The notes: generated by a model from the letters alone, not told the origin. A stretch of DNA of 37,057 nucleotides from Hyphomicrobiales bacterium (GCA_028280515.1 JANQLP010000191.1:1-37057); one strand, 5' to 3'; counted from the first letter of the stretch, positions 1 to 9,604 are shown. Numbers and translations: made by a program.

Positions 1-73
1 GCGCCACGGGCCTTTACTTGATCCTGTCGCAAAATCGCTCCGCCAGAATGGCTCCGATTTAGCCGAATGGGCT

Positions 74-964
74 CTAGACGTTGAGGTGCTTGCCGAGGCG
101 TCCGGCGATATCCTGTATGAACTGCCAGGCAACGCGGCCTGAGCGGCTGCCGCGCGTCGCCGCCCACTCGAGCGCTTCGCGCTCCAGCTGTTCCTTGTCG
201 ACGCCAAGCTCGAAGTGGTCCGCATAGGCATGGACCATGTCGAGATATTCCGACTGGCTGCATTTGTGGAAACCGATCCACAGTCCGAACCGGTCGGAGA
301 GGGAGACCTTTTCTTCCACCGCTTCCGACGGGGTGATGGCGGTCGAGCGTTCGTTCTCGAGCATGTCGCGCGGCATCAGATGGCGCCGGTTGGACGTGGC
401 ATAGAAGATCACGTTGTGTGGGCGGCCCTCGATGCCGCCCTCCAGAACTGCCTTGAGCGACTTGTACGTGGTGTCGTCGGCATCAAATGACAGATCATCA
501 CAGAACACGATGAACCGGTGGTCGGTGCGCCGCAGATGTTGCAGGCATTGCGGCAGCGAGGCGATATCCTCGCGGTGAATCTCCACCAATTTCAATCCAC
601 TCTGCGCATTCGCTGCACCATTTTCTTCGCGCAGGCGATGCTCGATCTCGGCGTGAGCCGCTTTCACGAGCGAGCTCTTGCCCATGCCCCTGGCGCCCCA
701 CAGGAGTGCGTTGTTTGCGGGCAGCCCGCGCGCGAACCGCTCTGTGTTCGAGATCAACGTGTCCGACATTCGGTCGATACCCTTGAGCAGCGACAGCGGG
801 ATGCGGTTGACCGCTTCGACGGGCAGGAACGCCTCCGGCTCCGCTTGCCAAATGAAGGCGGCTCCTGCGTCGAAATCGATACGCGGTGCGGGTCCCGGCG
901 CCAGCCGCTCCAGGGCGGCGGCGATTCGGGTCAGCAGACCGCTAACGGGTTCCTCGAAGTTCAT
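74..964 (-). CDS. DUF815-family AAA-type ATPase
   Basis: A 296-residue cytosolic protein of the DUF815 (COG2607) family of P-loop ATPases. The P-loop is clear as GARGMGKSS at about residues 90-98, and a Walker B-like stretch FIVFCDDLSF lies at 151-160, followed by a sensor-like YATSNRRHL segment. The length is normal for the family. The start is the ATG whose complement lies at 962-964. It is transcribed away from yajC, with about 260 bases between the two starts. Members of this family are often found next to yajC/secDF in alphaproteobacteria, but their substrate is unknown to me and I assign none. Family membership is well supported; the cellular role is not. Confidence 0.9.
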   Translation of the reverse strand: MNFEEPVSGLLTRIAAALERLAPGPAPRIDFDAGAAFIWQAEPEAFLPVEAVNRIPLSLLKGIDRMSDTLISNTERFARGLPANNALLWGARGMGKSSLVKAAHAEIEHRLREENGAANAQSGLKLVEIHREDIASLPQCLQHLRRTDHRFIVFCDDLSFDADDTTYKSLKAVLEGGIEGRPHNVIFYATSNRRHLMPRDMLENERSTAITPSEAVEEKVSLSDRFGLWIGFHKCSQSEYLDMVHAYADHFELGVDKEQLEREALEWAATRGSRSGRVAWQFIQDIAGRLGKHLNV

Positions 965-1102
965 GCCTGACCGATAGCCGTTTCCATCGCGGATTCAAAG
1001 CGCTTTCGCGCAAATGGGTTGATAACGCCGTGCTGGCGCACAATTTACTCCGGATGTGCAAACACCGGCTTGCAGCGTGCTAAATGGTTGTCGCACAAGC
1101 AG

Positions 1103-1130
1103 TTGCAAAGCCGGGAGACGCCAGTATAGT
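1103..1130 (+). promoter_or_regulatory. candidate sigma-70-type promoter for yajC-secDF
   Basis: TTGCAA at 1103-1108 and TATAGT at 1125-1130 are separated by 16 bases and lie about 95 bases upstream of the yajC start. Spacing and hexamers fit a housekeeping promoter. No transcript data are available, so this is a sequence-only proposal. Confidence 0.4.
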
Positions 1131-1225
1131 CGCGCCCAATCGGCCTGGCCGCAAAAGCACATTGCGCTGGACGCGGGTTCGACCTGAGGCCGCGTCTTGA
1201 AGAAATTCGATCCGAGGAGCTCAAA

Positions 1226-1552
1226 ATGCTGATCACACCGGCTTACGCACAGGGCGCGCCCGGCGGTGGTGACTTTTTCATACAGATACTGCCTTTCATA
1301 CTGATCTTCGTCATCATGTATTTCCTGCTCATTCGCCCGCAACAGCGCAGGGTCAAGGAGCACCGTGAGATGGTGGCCGCCTTGCGGCGCGGCGATACGG
1401 TGGTGACCGCGGGCGGTCTGGTCGGTAAGGTGACCAAGGTCGACGACGCCGAAGTCGAGGTTCAAGTCGCCAAGGACGTCAAGGTCAAGGTCGTGCGGTC
1501 GACGATTTCGGACGTGCGCAACAAGTCGGAACCCGTCGCCGAGAAGAAGTAG
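1226..1552 (+). CDS. yajC: Sec translocon accessory subunit YajC
   Basis: A 108-residue single-pass inner-membrane protein that joins SecD and SecF in the accessory complex of the SecYEG translocon. A short N-terminal segment is followed by one hydrophobic helix at about residues 17-36, then the family signature RPQQRRVKEH (37-46) and a small cytoplasmic domain with the typical GDTVVTAGGLVGKV pattern. The start is preceded by a good ribosome binding site (GAGGAGC) a few bases upstream. secD begins 54 bases after its stop on the same strand, so the genes very likely form one transcription unit. Confidence 0.97.
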   Translation: MLITPAYAQGAPGGGDFFIQILPFILIFVIMYFLLIRPQQRRVKEHREMVAALRRGDTVVTAGGLVGKVTKVDDAEVEVQVAKDVKVKVVRSTISDVRNKSEPVAEKK

Positions 1553-1606
1553 AGTCGGCTTCGGGAGCCGTGGGCTCCTTTGCCGATCTGTTGAGAACAA
1601 GCCGTT

Positions 1607-3223
1607 ATGCTCCATTTCGCCAAATGGAAGATCATCCTGGTCCTGCTCGTCGCGTTCTTCGGGCTCCTCGCGGCGCTGCCGAACCTGTTTTCGCAGAAGC
1701 AGCTTGAGGCGCTACCGGAGTGGCTGCCGGCCAAGCAGATCAATCTCGGCCTCGATCTGCAGGGCGGAGCCCACCTGCTTTACCAGATGGATGAAAAGGC
1801 GCTGGTGGAGGACTGGCTCAAGGACATCCAAGGCGAGGTGCGCGATACGCTCCGCGCGGACCGGATCGGTTATACCGGCCTGCGCACCTCTGAAGCCAAC
1901 AAGTCCGTCACGGTGCGTATTCGCGATCAGGCGAATGTGGAGCAGGCACTGACCGCCCTGGAGCAGATATCGCAACCGTTGAACGCCGGCCTTGTTTTCA
2001 CCGGCCAGCAGGGCAACACGCTCGACGTGTCCCGCAACGGCAGCCAGATCACTCTGGAAATCACCGAGCCGGGTTTGTTCCAGCGTGTTACGTCGGCGAT
2101 CGAGGCCTCGATCGAGACCGTACGCCGCCGCATCGACGCCTTTGGTACGACGGAACCTGTCATTCAGCGTCAGGGCCGTGACCGTATTCTTGTGCAGGTA
2201 CCCGGTATCCGTGACGTGGCGCGGCTGAAAGCGCTTGTCGGCGAGACCGGCAAGCTCACGTTCCACCTGGTCGATACGGGATCGAGCGTTGAGGAAGCGC
2301 AGCGAACCGGGAAGCCGCCACCGGGCACGATACTTGTTCCGTCGGAAGACGGGTTTTCATCGGCGTACCTGTTGCAGGCGCGTGCGCTTGTGTCGGGTGA
2401 GAACCTCGTTGATGCGCAACCTGGGTTTGACAGTCAGACAAACGAACCGGTCGTGACGTTCCGTTTCGATACCGCGGGCGCGAGGCGGTTCGGACGTGCG
2501 ACCCAGCAGAATGTCGGACGCCCGTTTGCCATTGTGCTCGACAACAAGGTGATTTCCGCTCCCGTTATCCGCGAGCCGATCCTCGGCGGTTCAGGCCAGA
2601 TCAGCGGCAATTTCACGGTGCAGGAGGCCAATGACCTGGCCGTGCTGCTGCGCTCGGGCGCCCTGCCGGCGAAACTCACCATTCTTGAGGAACGCACTGT
2701 CGGTGCAAGCCTTGGCGCAGATTCGGTCGCGTCCGGTAAGGTCGCCGCGATGATCGGCCTTGCCGCTGTCATCGGCTTTATTCTCATTTCCTACGGCCTG
2801 TTCGGCGTCTTTGCGAATATCGCCCTGATTGTGAATATCGCCCTGCTTTTCGGGGTTCTGTCCCAGTTGCAGGCAACGCTGACGTTACCTGGCATTGCCG
2901 GGATCGTGCTGACCATCGGCATGGCGGTCGATGCCAACGTGCTGATCTTCGAACGCATCCGGGAGGAGGCCAGGGCCGGAAAATCGGTCATTGCGTCAAT
3001 CGATTCCGGTTACTCGCGCGCGCTCAGCACGATTCTCGATGCCAACATCACGACGTTCATCGCCGCGGTCGTGCTCTTCTGGCTCGGCTCGGGGCCCATT
3101 CGCGGATTTGCCGTCACGCTTTCGATCGGCATTCTCACGTCGGTCTTTACAGCATTTACCCTGACCCGGTTGTTGGTCGCGCAATGGGTGCGCACGCGCC
3201 GGCCGCAGGAAGTTCCAATCTAG
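1607..3223 (+). CDS. secD: protein translocase subunit SecD
   Basis: A 538-residue RND-superfamily membrane protein that uses the proton-motive force to help exported proteins leave the Sec channel. The N-terminal membrane helix (about 9-24) is followed by the conserved DLQGG motif at residues 50-54, a large periplasmic P1 region (about 55-360) and five more membrane helices. The late helices hold the conserved VDANVLIFERIREE motif. Length and layout are those of stand-alone SecD proteins rather than a SecDF fusion. secF starts 12 bases after the stop, so translation is probably coupled. Confidence 0.98.
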   Translation: MLHFAKWKIILVLLVAFFGLLAALPNLFSQKQLEALPEWLPAKQINLGLDLQGGAHLLYQMDEKALVEDWLKDIQGEVRDTLRADRIGYTGLRTSEANKSVTVRIRDQANVEQALTALEQISQPLNAGLVFTGQQGNTLDVSRNGSQITLEITEPGLFQRVTSAIEASIETVRRRIDAFGTTEPVIQRQGRDRILVQVPGIRDVARLKALVGETGKLTFHLVDTGSSVEEAQRTGKPPPGTILVPSEDGFSSAYLLQARALVSGENLVDAQPGFDSQTNEPVVTFRFDTAGARRFGRATQQNVGRPFAIVLDNKVISAPVIREPILGGSGQISGNFTVQEANDLAVLLRSGALPAKLTILEERTVGASLGADSVASGKVAAMIGLAAVIGFILISYGLFGVFANIALIVNIALLFGVLSQLQATLTLPGIAGIVLTIGMAVDANVLIFERIREEARAGKSVIASIDSGYSRALSTILDANITTFIAAVVLFWLGSGPIRGFAVTLSIGILTSVFTAFTLTRLLVAQWVRTRRPQEVPI

Positions 3224-3235
3224 AGGTCGCGTCCC

Positions 3236-4183
3236 ATGAAAGGCATCCGGTTCGTACCCTCTGATACGCACGTCCCGTTTATTCGATGGCGTTTCATCTC
3301 GCTGATTGTGTCGAGCTTGCTCATTGTTGCGTCCGTTGCCCTGTTCCTCTCGGTCGGGCTGAACTACGGCATCGATTTCAAGGGCGGCACGATGATCGAG
3401 ATCAAGAACAAGGCCGGCCCGGTCAATCTTCGCGAAATGCGTGCGCAGATGAACGGGCTCGGTTTGGGTGAGGTCCAGATTCAGGAATTCGGTGCGCCCG
3501 ACGATGTCCTGATCCGTATCGGCACGCAGGAAGGCGGTGATGCGAGCCAGCAAATTGCAATCCAGAAGGTCAAGGAAGCGCTCGGGGATACGGTGGACTA
3601 CCGGCGGGTCGAAGTGGTCGGCCCCACGGTTTCCGGTGAACTGGTCCAGTCGGGCACGATCGCCGTTCTGGTCGCCATCTTCGCGGTGCTGGTTTACATC
3701 TGGTTCCGCTTCGAGTGGCAGTTTTCAATCGGCGCGGTCGCGGCGCTCGTCCATGACGTGGTGCTGACCATCGGGTTGTTCACGATTGTGCAGCTCGAAT
3801 TCAATCTGTCGATCATCGCAGCCATTCTGACCATCGTCGGCTACTCGCTGAACGATACGGTCGTCGTCTACGACCGCGTGCGGGAGAACCTGCGGAAATA
3901 CAAGAAGATGCCGCTCGATCAGCTCCTCGACGTTTCAATCAACGACACGTTGTCCCGGACGATCCTGACGTCGGTCACGACGCTGATCGCATTGGGGTCG
4001 CTTTATGTCTTCGGCGGCGAGGTCATTCGCGGCTTCACCTTCGCCATGATCTGGGGTGTGGTCGTCGGCACCTATTCGTCGATTTTCGTGGCCGCGCCGC
4101 TGTTGCTCTGGCTCGGCGTGAAGCGTGAGTGGTCGGGCCTCGGCCGGTCGAAGGTGAAGGAGCCTGCGGCGGAGCGTGGCTGA
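3236..4183 (+). CDS. secF: protein translocase subunit SecF
   Basis: A 315-residue partner of SecD in the inner membrane. It has an N-terminal membrane helix (about 19-41), the conserved GIDFKGG motif at residues 45-51, a short periplasmic domain and five further membrane helices. The family motif YSLNDTVVVYDRVREN lies in the fourth helix region. Length is typical. The gene follows secD closely and precedes an Mth938-family gene by 21 bases, so all of these are probably co-transcribed. Confidence 0.98.
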   Translation: MKGIRFVPSDTHVPFIRWRFISLIVSSLLIVASVALFLSVGLNYGIDFKGGTMIEIKNKAGPVNLREMRAQMNGLGLGEVQIQEFGAPDDVLIRIGTQEGGDASQQIAIQKVKEALGDTVDYRRVEVVGPTVSGELVQSGTIAVLVAIFAVLVYIWFRFEWQFSIGAVAALVHDVVLTIGLFTIVQLEFNLSIIAAILTIVGYSLNDTVVVYDRVRENLRKYKKMPLDQLLDVSINDTLSRTILTSVTTLIALGSLYVFGGEVIRGFTFAMIWGVVVGTYSSIFVAAPLLLWLGVKREWSGLGRSKVKEPAAERG

Positions 4184-4204
4184 GGGCCTGCTGTCCGGAT
4201 CCGC

Positions 4205-4582
4205 ATGAGCGAACAGCCCCCGTTTTTTCCTGAACGCGCGCCGATCGACGCTTACGGCGACCACGGCTTTCGTTTCGCCGAAACCAGCCACCGCGGGGCA
4301 TTGCTGATCCTGCCAAGCGGGATGTATGGCTGGCAACCGGAGGCGTTCGAGGCGGTGGATACGCCATCGTTTTCCCGTGTGTTTGACGAAGCCTCCGGCA
4401 TCGACTTCTTGCTGTTCGGCACCGGTGAAAAAAGGCTTGTTCCTCCAGCCGAAATCTCACGGGCCTTCCTTGACGCAGGCGTCGGATTGGAAATCATGGA
4501 TACGGGCGCTGCGTGCCGGACCTACAACGTGTTGCTGGGGGAGGCGCGTGCGGTGGCGGCCGCCTTGCTGGCGGTCGAGTAG
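4205..4582 (+). CDS. Mth938-domain protein (NDUFAF3-like)
   Basis: A 125-residue soluble protein of the Mth938/DUF498 family. The family pattern is visible early, with an IDAYGDHGFRF stretch near residues 13-23, then RGALLILPSGMYGW and the central FLLFGTGEKRLVPP. The human family member NDUFAF3 is an assembly factor of respiratory complex I. The gene is just downstream of secF and just upstream of a squalene/phytoene-synthase-like gene that resembles NDUFAF6, another complex I assembly factor. A role in membrane-complex assembly is therefore a reasonable inference, not something the sequence proves. Confidence 0.88.
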   Translation: MSEQPPFFPERAPIDAYGDHGFRFAETSHRGALLILPSGMYGWQPEAFEAVDTPSFSRVFDEASGIDFLLFGTGEKRLVPPAEISRAFLDAGVGLEIMDTGAACRTYNVLLGEARAVAAALLAVE

Positions 4583-4617
4583 GATTTTCAAACCGGCGGG
4601 GAGGAGGCTCGAGCCAG

Positions 4618-5466
4618 TTGACTGACCCGCTGGACATGGAGACGTTCGCGGCGCACTTGCGTCTCTCCGACCCTGACCGCCACCTGGCGGCACGCCTGGC
4701 ACCAAAACCGGCGCGGCCGGCTCTGACCACCCTATACGCCTTCAATGCGGAACTGGCGCGCATCTGCAATGCCGTGAGCGAACCGGCGCTTGGCGAGATC
4801 CGTTTGCAATGGTGGCGCGACGCGCTTGATGGCGCGCACGAGAGTGCGCGAACGGGCGCGCCGCTCGCCGATGCGTTGACGCAGACGGCCCACGCCCGTG
4901 GACTGCCGAAGCCGCTCCTGCTGGGGATGATCGATGCGCGCAGTGCCGACCTCGACGGCGGCGGTTTCGCCGATACCCAGGCGCTCAAGGCGTATCTCTA
5001 CAAGGTCGACGGCGCTCTGTTCGCCCTGAGCGTGCATATCCTCGCGGGCGCCGGCGCAGGTGCCGCGAAGGCCGCCAATGCGGCGGGGGTGGCCTACGGC
5101 ATGGCGCGTCTGCTTCGGGTCTTGCCGCACGATGCTGCTGCGGGCCGTGTCATGCTGCCGCTCGCCACACTGAGTGAACACGGCGTTTTGCCTGAGCAGA
5201 TCCTTGCCGGCGAAGACAGTGACGGTGTGAGCAGTCTGATCGCGGAGATGGCGCAAACGGCACGGGATTCACTTGATGAAGCGCGCCAGCACATGGCGGA
5301 GGTGCCGAAGGCAGGACGGCGCGCATTCGCGCCATTGGTGCTGGTTGAGCCCTATCTTCGTGCCGTCACACGCTCGGATCATCGTCCCCTGCATGAGATC
5401 GCCGACATCAACCCAATGACCCGTTTCCTGCGGCTCTGGCGCGCGGCGCGCACGGGCCGCATTTAG
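4618..5466 (+). CDS. squalene/phytoene synthase-family protein, NDUFAF6-like, probably non-catalytic
   Basis: A 282-residue protein of the all-helical squalene/phytoene synthase family. I chose TTG at 4618 because AGGAGG lies about 10 bases upstream; ATG at 4636 is the alternative, and the longer open frame from 4513 overlaps the previous gene heavily. True synthases carry two aspartate-rich DxxxD motifs that bind Mg-diphosphate. Here the first site reads LYAFNAELARICNAV (39-53) and the second reads LLRVLPHDAAAGRVMLP (165-181), so both Asp motifs are missing. The AFN-ELA and SE-GxxRxQxW pattern matches what I recall of NDUFAF6-type proteins. It probably works as a binding or assembly factor rather than a terpenoid synthase. 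Confidence 0.88.
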   Translation: MTDPLDMETFAAHLRLSDPDRHLAARLAPKPARPALTTLYAFNAELARICNAVSEPALGEIRLQWWRDALDGAHESARTGAPLADALTQTAHARGLPKPLLLGMIDARSADLDGGGFADTQALKAYLYKVDGALFALSVHILAGAGAGAAKAANAAGVAYGMARLLRVLPHDAAAGRVMLPLATLSEHGVLPEQILAGEDSDGVSSLIAEMAQTARDSLDEARQHMAEVPKAGRRAFAPLVLVEPYLRAVTRSDHRPLHEIADINPMTRFLRLWRAARTGRI

Positions 5467-5557
5467 CCGCGCAGGGTCCCAGAATCGCCTAATGTCGCAA
5501 CTAGGTGTGGCCGCGCGCCGTTGGTCTTGAGACGGCGCCCGATATGCGAGATGTGCG

Positions 5558-7384
5558 ATGGCCCTTACGCGAACCGCGCTCCTGAACGCGCTCAAGTCTT
5601 TCACCCCCGACGTCGGCGCGGCCGTGCGCCGGTTTCCGCTTGCGTCGCTGATCGCCGTCGTGTTCACGCTGCTGCACCTGTTCGAGGCCAAGGACGTCTT
5701 CGGGCTAAGCGGCAACGCGTGGATGCGGGTCTCGCTTGGTCTCGGCACCGCATTCCTTTGGTCGATGGCACTGACGTTGTATGCGGAGCGTCACGAGTGG
5801 TCCCGCGTCAGACGGCTCGCTGGTGAGGTCGCCGGTTTCGGCGTTGTCGCCATGCTCTTCACGCAATCGGTACTCTTTTCGCTGCAGCCGCACCTGATGT
5901 TTCTGGCCGCAGGCATTCTCGTGGGGCTTGCCGCCTATATGCGCGTCGGCAGCACGCCGAATGCGGCGTTCTGGCAGTTCAACCACCATTTGTGGCTCGG
6001 TGCGGGGCTGTCGCTCGTCGGCGCCCTTTTGTTCGCGGGCGGCCTGTCGCTCATCGTCGAGACCCTCGAACTGCTGTTCGAGGTCGACTTTCCGAGAACG
6101 ACCCACGAGAAGATCTGGACCGTCGCGTTCGGTCTGGTCGCGCCGATCAACTGGCTGTCGCTGACGCCGACGGACTTTTCCGAGACCGTCCAGGAAGGTG
6201 AGCAGGAGGAATTCACCTCAAGGGCGGTGGCGGTGATCGTCAAGTACATCCTGGCGCCGCTTCTCCTCGTTTACACCGCAATCCTTTATGCGTACGCGGT
6301 CAAGATTGCCATCGACGGCATGCTGCCGAAAGGGCGGCTCGGGCCGATGGTGCTCGCCTATGGCGCACTGATGACGTTGACTGTTTTGCTCGCCTGGCCT
6401 GCGCGAACCGCGTCCGGGCCCCTGGTGACCATCTTCTGGCGGCACTGGTTCTGGCTGATCCTCGGTCCGGTGGCGCTGCTGTTTCTCGCCGTCTACCAGC
6501 GGATCGCGCAATATGGCGTGACCGACGAGCGCTACATGGTGGTGCTCGCGGGCGTGTGGCTTGCCGTGCTCGGGCTCTGGTTCCTGTTTCGCCGCGGCGT
6601 GCGCGACCTGCGTATCCTGCCGGCCTCGCTCGCAATTGCGCTGTTTCTGGCAGCCTTCGGACCGTGGGGGGCGGTTGGTCTGTCGGTTCGCAGCCAGACG
6701 GCGCAGCTCGCGGGACTGCTGGAAAAGCACGGTCGGATGAAGGACGGACAGGTTGTGAACACCGACGCGGACAAACCGCTTCCGCGCGCCGAGGGCCGGC
6801 GGGTTGCATCGATCCTTCGATACCTGGAAAGGAGCGGGCATCTCTACGAACTGGAGGGCTGGTTCGCGGCCATGGAAAAGTCGCCGTTCAGACCCGGCGC
6901 GAGCACGGCCAGGATCTCCAAGGATATCCTGCTGCGGGTCGGCGCGCCCCAGGGCGCTCACATTCTGACGGAGGCGGAGCATCTCAACTTCACAGCCGCG
7001 CGTCCGATTTCCCTGGCGGCATCCCGGCTTGACCGGATCATCGGGCCGCTCGCGCTGAAGCATGGCAGCACGGACACGGTCCTGGCCGTCGAGGGTGGAG
7101 GTGTGCTTTCCGTGGATTTCGAGAACAATGTGGTGACCGTCCGGTTTGAGGACGGGCGGGAACTGCAGTTCGACCTCGTGGCCACGGCACGCAAGGCGCT
7201 GACCCTGAAGGCGCCGCGAAAACCCACCGATCAACAGGACGATCCGCGCGTGCCGTTGCGGATCGCCGCCAGTGACGCCAACGAGAAAAGCCTGCTTCTC
7301 GTCGAGAACATGTGGGGGAATATCAGCGACGAAATCGTCGAGGTCCGTCTGCTGCGCGGCTGGCTGCTGATCCGAAAGGACTGA
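5558..7384 (+). CDS. DUF4153-family polytopic membrane protein
   Basis: A 608-residue protein. About the first 390 residues are a series of hydrophobic helices, roughly ten, and the remaining 200 residues are soluble. Overall layout and the N-terminal FPLASLIAVVFTLLHLFE pattern fit the DUF4153 family of bacterial membrane proteins, whose function is not established. The start ATG follows a weak purine-rich stretch. It runs in the same direction as the upstream sec cluster, about 90 bases behind it, and ends 6 bases from the end of trmFO on the other strand. No terminator is visible between the two convergent genes. Confidence 0.85.
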   Translation: MALTRTALLNALKSFTPDVGAAVRRFPLASLIAVVFTLLHLFEAKDVFGLSGNAWMRVSLGLGTAFLWSMALTLYAERHEWSRVRRLAGEVAGFGVVAMLFTQSVLFSLQPHLMFLAAGILVGLAAYMRVGSTPNAAFWQFNHHLWLGAGLSLVGALLFAGGLSLIVETLELLFEVDFPRTTHEKIWTVAFGLVAPINWLSLTPTDFSETVQEGEQEEFTSRAVAVIVKYILAPLLLVYTAILYAYAVKIAIDGMLPKGRLGPMVLAYGALMTLTVLLAWPARTASGPLVTIFWRHWFWLILGPVALLFLAVYQRIAQYGVTDERYMVVLAGVWLAVLGLWFLFRRGVRDLRILPASLAIALFLAAFGPWGAVGLSVRSQTAQLAGLLEKHGRMKDGQVVNTDADKPLPRAEGRRVASILRYLERSGHLYELEGWFAAMEKSPFRPGASTARISKDILLRVGAPQGAHILTEAEHLNFTAARPISLAASRLDRIIGPLALKHGSTDTVLAVEGGGVLSVDFENNVVTVRFEDGRELQFDLVATARKALTLKAPRKPTDQQDDPRVPLRIAASDANEKSLLLVENMWGNISDEIVEVRLLRGWLLIRKD

Positions 7385-7390
7385 CGCGGG

Positions 7391-8815
7391 TTACTCGGCG
7401 GCGGCCTGCGCCGTCCGGCCCAGCCAGGCATCGAGATCGCGAAGGGCACGGGCTGTCTGGGCCCGTTTGCGCGCGCGGCCCTTTTCCTTGCCGCGCAGCC
7501 GTTTGCCGTCCTGCGTTGCCGGCACGTCGACCGGCGGGAAAAGCCCGAAATTCACGTTCATCGGCTGAAAGCTGCGCGACCCCGCTGTGTCGTCCCGGGC
7601 GAGATGGCCGCCGGTGATGTGGTTGATCAGCGCTCCCATGGCGGTCGTCGCGGGGGGCAGGGCCGGCGTACGTCCGAGCCGCTCGGCAGCCGCGAAACGG
7701 CCGGTGAGCAAGCCGATGGCAGCCGATTCAACGTAACCCTCGACGCCCGTGATCTGGCCGGCAAAGCGCAAGCGCGGATCGGCCGTCAAGCGGAGCGTAC
7801 CGTCGAGCACCTTGGGGCTGTTCAGGAACGTGTTGCGGTGCAGGCCGCCAAGGCGGGCGAACACGGCGTTTTCGAGCCCCGGAATGAGCCGGAATATGTC
7901 GGTCTGGGCGCCGTATTTCAGCTTGGTCTGGAAACCCACCATGTTCCACAGGGTGCCGAGCGCATTGTCCTGTCGGAGCTGGACCACCGCGTGCGGTTTG
8001 ATGTCGGGATTGTGCGGGTTGGTCAGTCCCACCGGCTTCATCGGGCCGTGGCGCAGCGTCTCGCGCCCGCGCTCCGCCATAACCTCGATCGGCAGGCAGC
8101 CCTCGAAGTAGGGCGTGTCCTTCTCCCAGTCGCGGAACTCGGTCTTGTCGCCTGCCAGCAGCGCGTCGATGAACGCGTTGTATTGTGCCTTATCGAGGGG
8201 GCAGTTTATGTAATCCGCGCCGGTGCCGCCGGGGCCGGCCTTGTCGTAGCGCGACTGAAACCAGCAGACATCCATATCGATGGAGTCCTTGTAGGCGATC
8301 GGCGCGATGGCATCGAAGAAGGCCAATTCGTCCTCTCCGGTGAGTTTGCGGACCGCTTCACCCAATGCCGGCGACGTGAGCGGCCCGGTTGCGATGATCA
8401 CTGAACTCCACTCAGGCGGCGGCGTTCCCGCAACCTCGCCGCGGGCGATCTCGATCAGCGGATGGGCGTTCAGTTTTTCCGAAACCTGATCGGAGAAACC
8501 GTCACGATCGACGGCAAGCGCGCCGCCGGCGGGCAACTTATGGGCGTCGCCGGACGCCATGATCAACGAATCGGCCCGCCGCATCTCTTCGTGCAGCAGA
8601 CCGACGGCGTTGGTCTCCGCGTCGTCGGAGCGAAACGAGTTGGAACATACAAGTTCCGCAAAACCACCGGTTTTGTGGGCTTCCGTCATGCGGTCGGGGC
8701 GCATTTCATGCAGAACGACCGGCACACCGGCCCGTGCCGCCTGCCAGGCGGCCTCCGAGCCGGCCAATCCGCCGCCGATGATGTGGATCGCGTCAATATC
8801 AGGGGGTGTGGCCAT
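7391..8815 (-). CDS. trmFO: tRNA (uracil-54-C5)-methyltransferase, folate/FAD-dependent
   Basis: A 474-residue flavoprotein that makes ribothymidine at position 54 of tRNA, using methylenetetrahydrofolate as carbon donor and FADH2 as reductant. The N-terminal dinucleotide-binding motif [10 protein letters not shown] lies at residues 14-23, followed by HEMRP. The conserved cysteine-containing CSNSFRSDD segment begins at C57, and the second conserved cysteine occurs in FEGCLPIE. The C-terminus is longer and basic (a [14 protein letters not shown] stretch), a common end for alphaproteobacterial members. It is divergent from the lipoprotein gene at 8951. Confidence 0.97.
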   Translation of the reverse strand: MATPPDIDAIHIIGGGLAGSEAAWQAARAGVPVVLHEMRPDRMTEAHKTGGFAELVCSNSFRSDDAETNAVGLLHEEMRRADSLIMASGDAHKLPAGGALAVDRDGFSDQVSEKLNAHPLIEIARGEVAGTPPPEWSSVIIATGPLTSPALGEAVRKLTGEDELAFFDAIAPIAYKDSIDMDVCWFQSRYDKAGPGGTGADYINCPLDKAQYNAFIDALLAGDKTEFRDWEKDTPYFEGCLPIEVMAERGRETLRHGPMKPVGLTNPHNPDIKPHAVVQLRQDNALGTLWNMVGFQTKLKYGAQTDIFRLIPGLENAVFARLGGLHRNTFLNSPKVLDGTLRLTADPRLRFAGQITGVEGYVESAAIGLLTGRFAAAERLGRTPALPPATTAMGALINHITGGHLARDDTAGSRSFQPMNVNFGLFPPVDVPATQDGKRLRGKEKGRARKRAQTARALRDLDAWLGRTAQAAAE

Positions 8816-8950
8816 GATGCGACAACCTATGGAAAAATCAGCACATTCTCAATCGCTCGATATTTCCTACATAAGTTTGATTTGATATAGATTGGAACCT
8901 CTGGAATATGAAACGAGCGGTTTGGGAACTCTAGACGGGTTTTGGGGCTG

Positions 8951-9604
8951 ATGCGTGCGAAATTTCTAGCGGTTTTTGCCATTTTTGCGCCGGTGGTTCT
9001 GGCCGGCTGCACCTATGAGCAGAAAGGCCCGCCAACGCAGCATCTGGCCGACTGGGGCGCCCAGGCGCCGAGCAAGCACGCGGTGACGGTCTGCCACGCC
9101 TATGGCTGCCAGAAGACCACCCGGGTGATTTTCAGCGAAAAGGACGTCGCGCAGATCCGGGCCTTGATGCGCAAGGTCAAAAAGGGCGACACGCCCCACC
9201 AGGAGCGCAGGGCGGTCGCCTATGCAATCGGCTGGCTGGAAACGGAAGTGGGCAAGCGGATCGGCACGTCAGCCGACCGCCCGGGCATGGATTTCCGCGC
9301 GTCAGGCGATCCGACGCAGCAGGACTGCGTCGACGAGGCCACCAACACGACGAGCTACCTTCTGTTCCTGCACAAGCGCGGCCTCATCAAACAGCACACG
9401 GTTGAGATCCCGATCGCCAAGGGGCGCATCTGGCGCGGCGTGAAGAACTGGCCGCACTGGACCGCCGTTTTGAAGGAAGAGGGCACGGGCCAGAAATACG
9501 CGGTCGACTCCTGGATCTTCAAGAACGGCGAAAACCCGGCCGTTGTGAAGCTCGAAGAGTGGTACATTAACGATCTGGACAACCTGCCCCCCTCGACGAC
9601 CTGA
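8951..9604 (+). CDS. putative lipoprotein with Cys-His-Asp cysteine-peptidase-like pattern
   Basis: A 217-residue exported protein. The N-terminus is a lipoprotein signal peptide with lipobox LAGC at residues 17-20. I used the ATG at 8951 because it places the signal peptide correctly; an in-frame TTG lies 9 bases upstream. In the C-terminal half, C126 in QQDCVDEA, H169 in PHWTAV and D186 in YAVDSW are spaced and flanked as in papain/transglutaminase-like cysteine peptidases. I therefore suggest a membrane-anchored, transglutaminase-like peptidase, but no named family was recognised with certainty. The gene ends just before a strong terminator. Confidence 0.8.
   Translation: MRAKFLAVFAIFAPVVLAGCTYEQKGPPTQHLADWGAQAPSKHAVTVCHAYGCQKTTRVIFSEKDVAQIRALMRKVKKGDTPHQERRAVAYAIGWLETEVGKRIGTSADRPGMDFRASGDPTQQDCVDEATNTTSYLLFLHKRGLIKQHTVEIPIAKGRIWRGVKNWPHWTAVLKEEGTGQKYAVDSWIFKNGENPAVVKLEEWYINDLDNLPPSTT

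Noticed and set aside
1-73. End of an upstream gene at the window edge
   Set aside because: No open frame with recognisable content; too short to judge.
4513-4617. Longer N-terminus for the NDUFAF6-like protein
   Set aside because: It would overlap the previous gene by 70 bases and encodes Gly/Arg-rich sequence unlike the family; TTG at 4618 has a good ribosome binding site.
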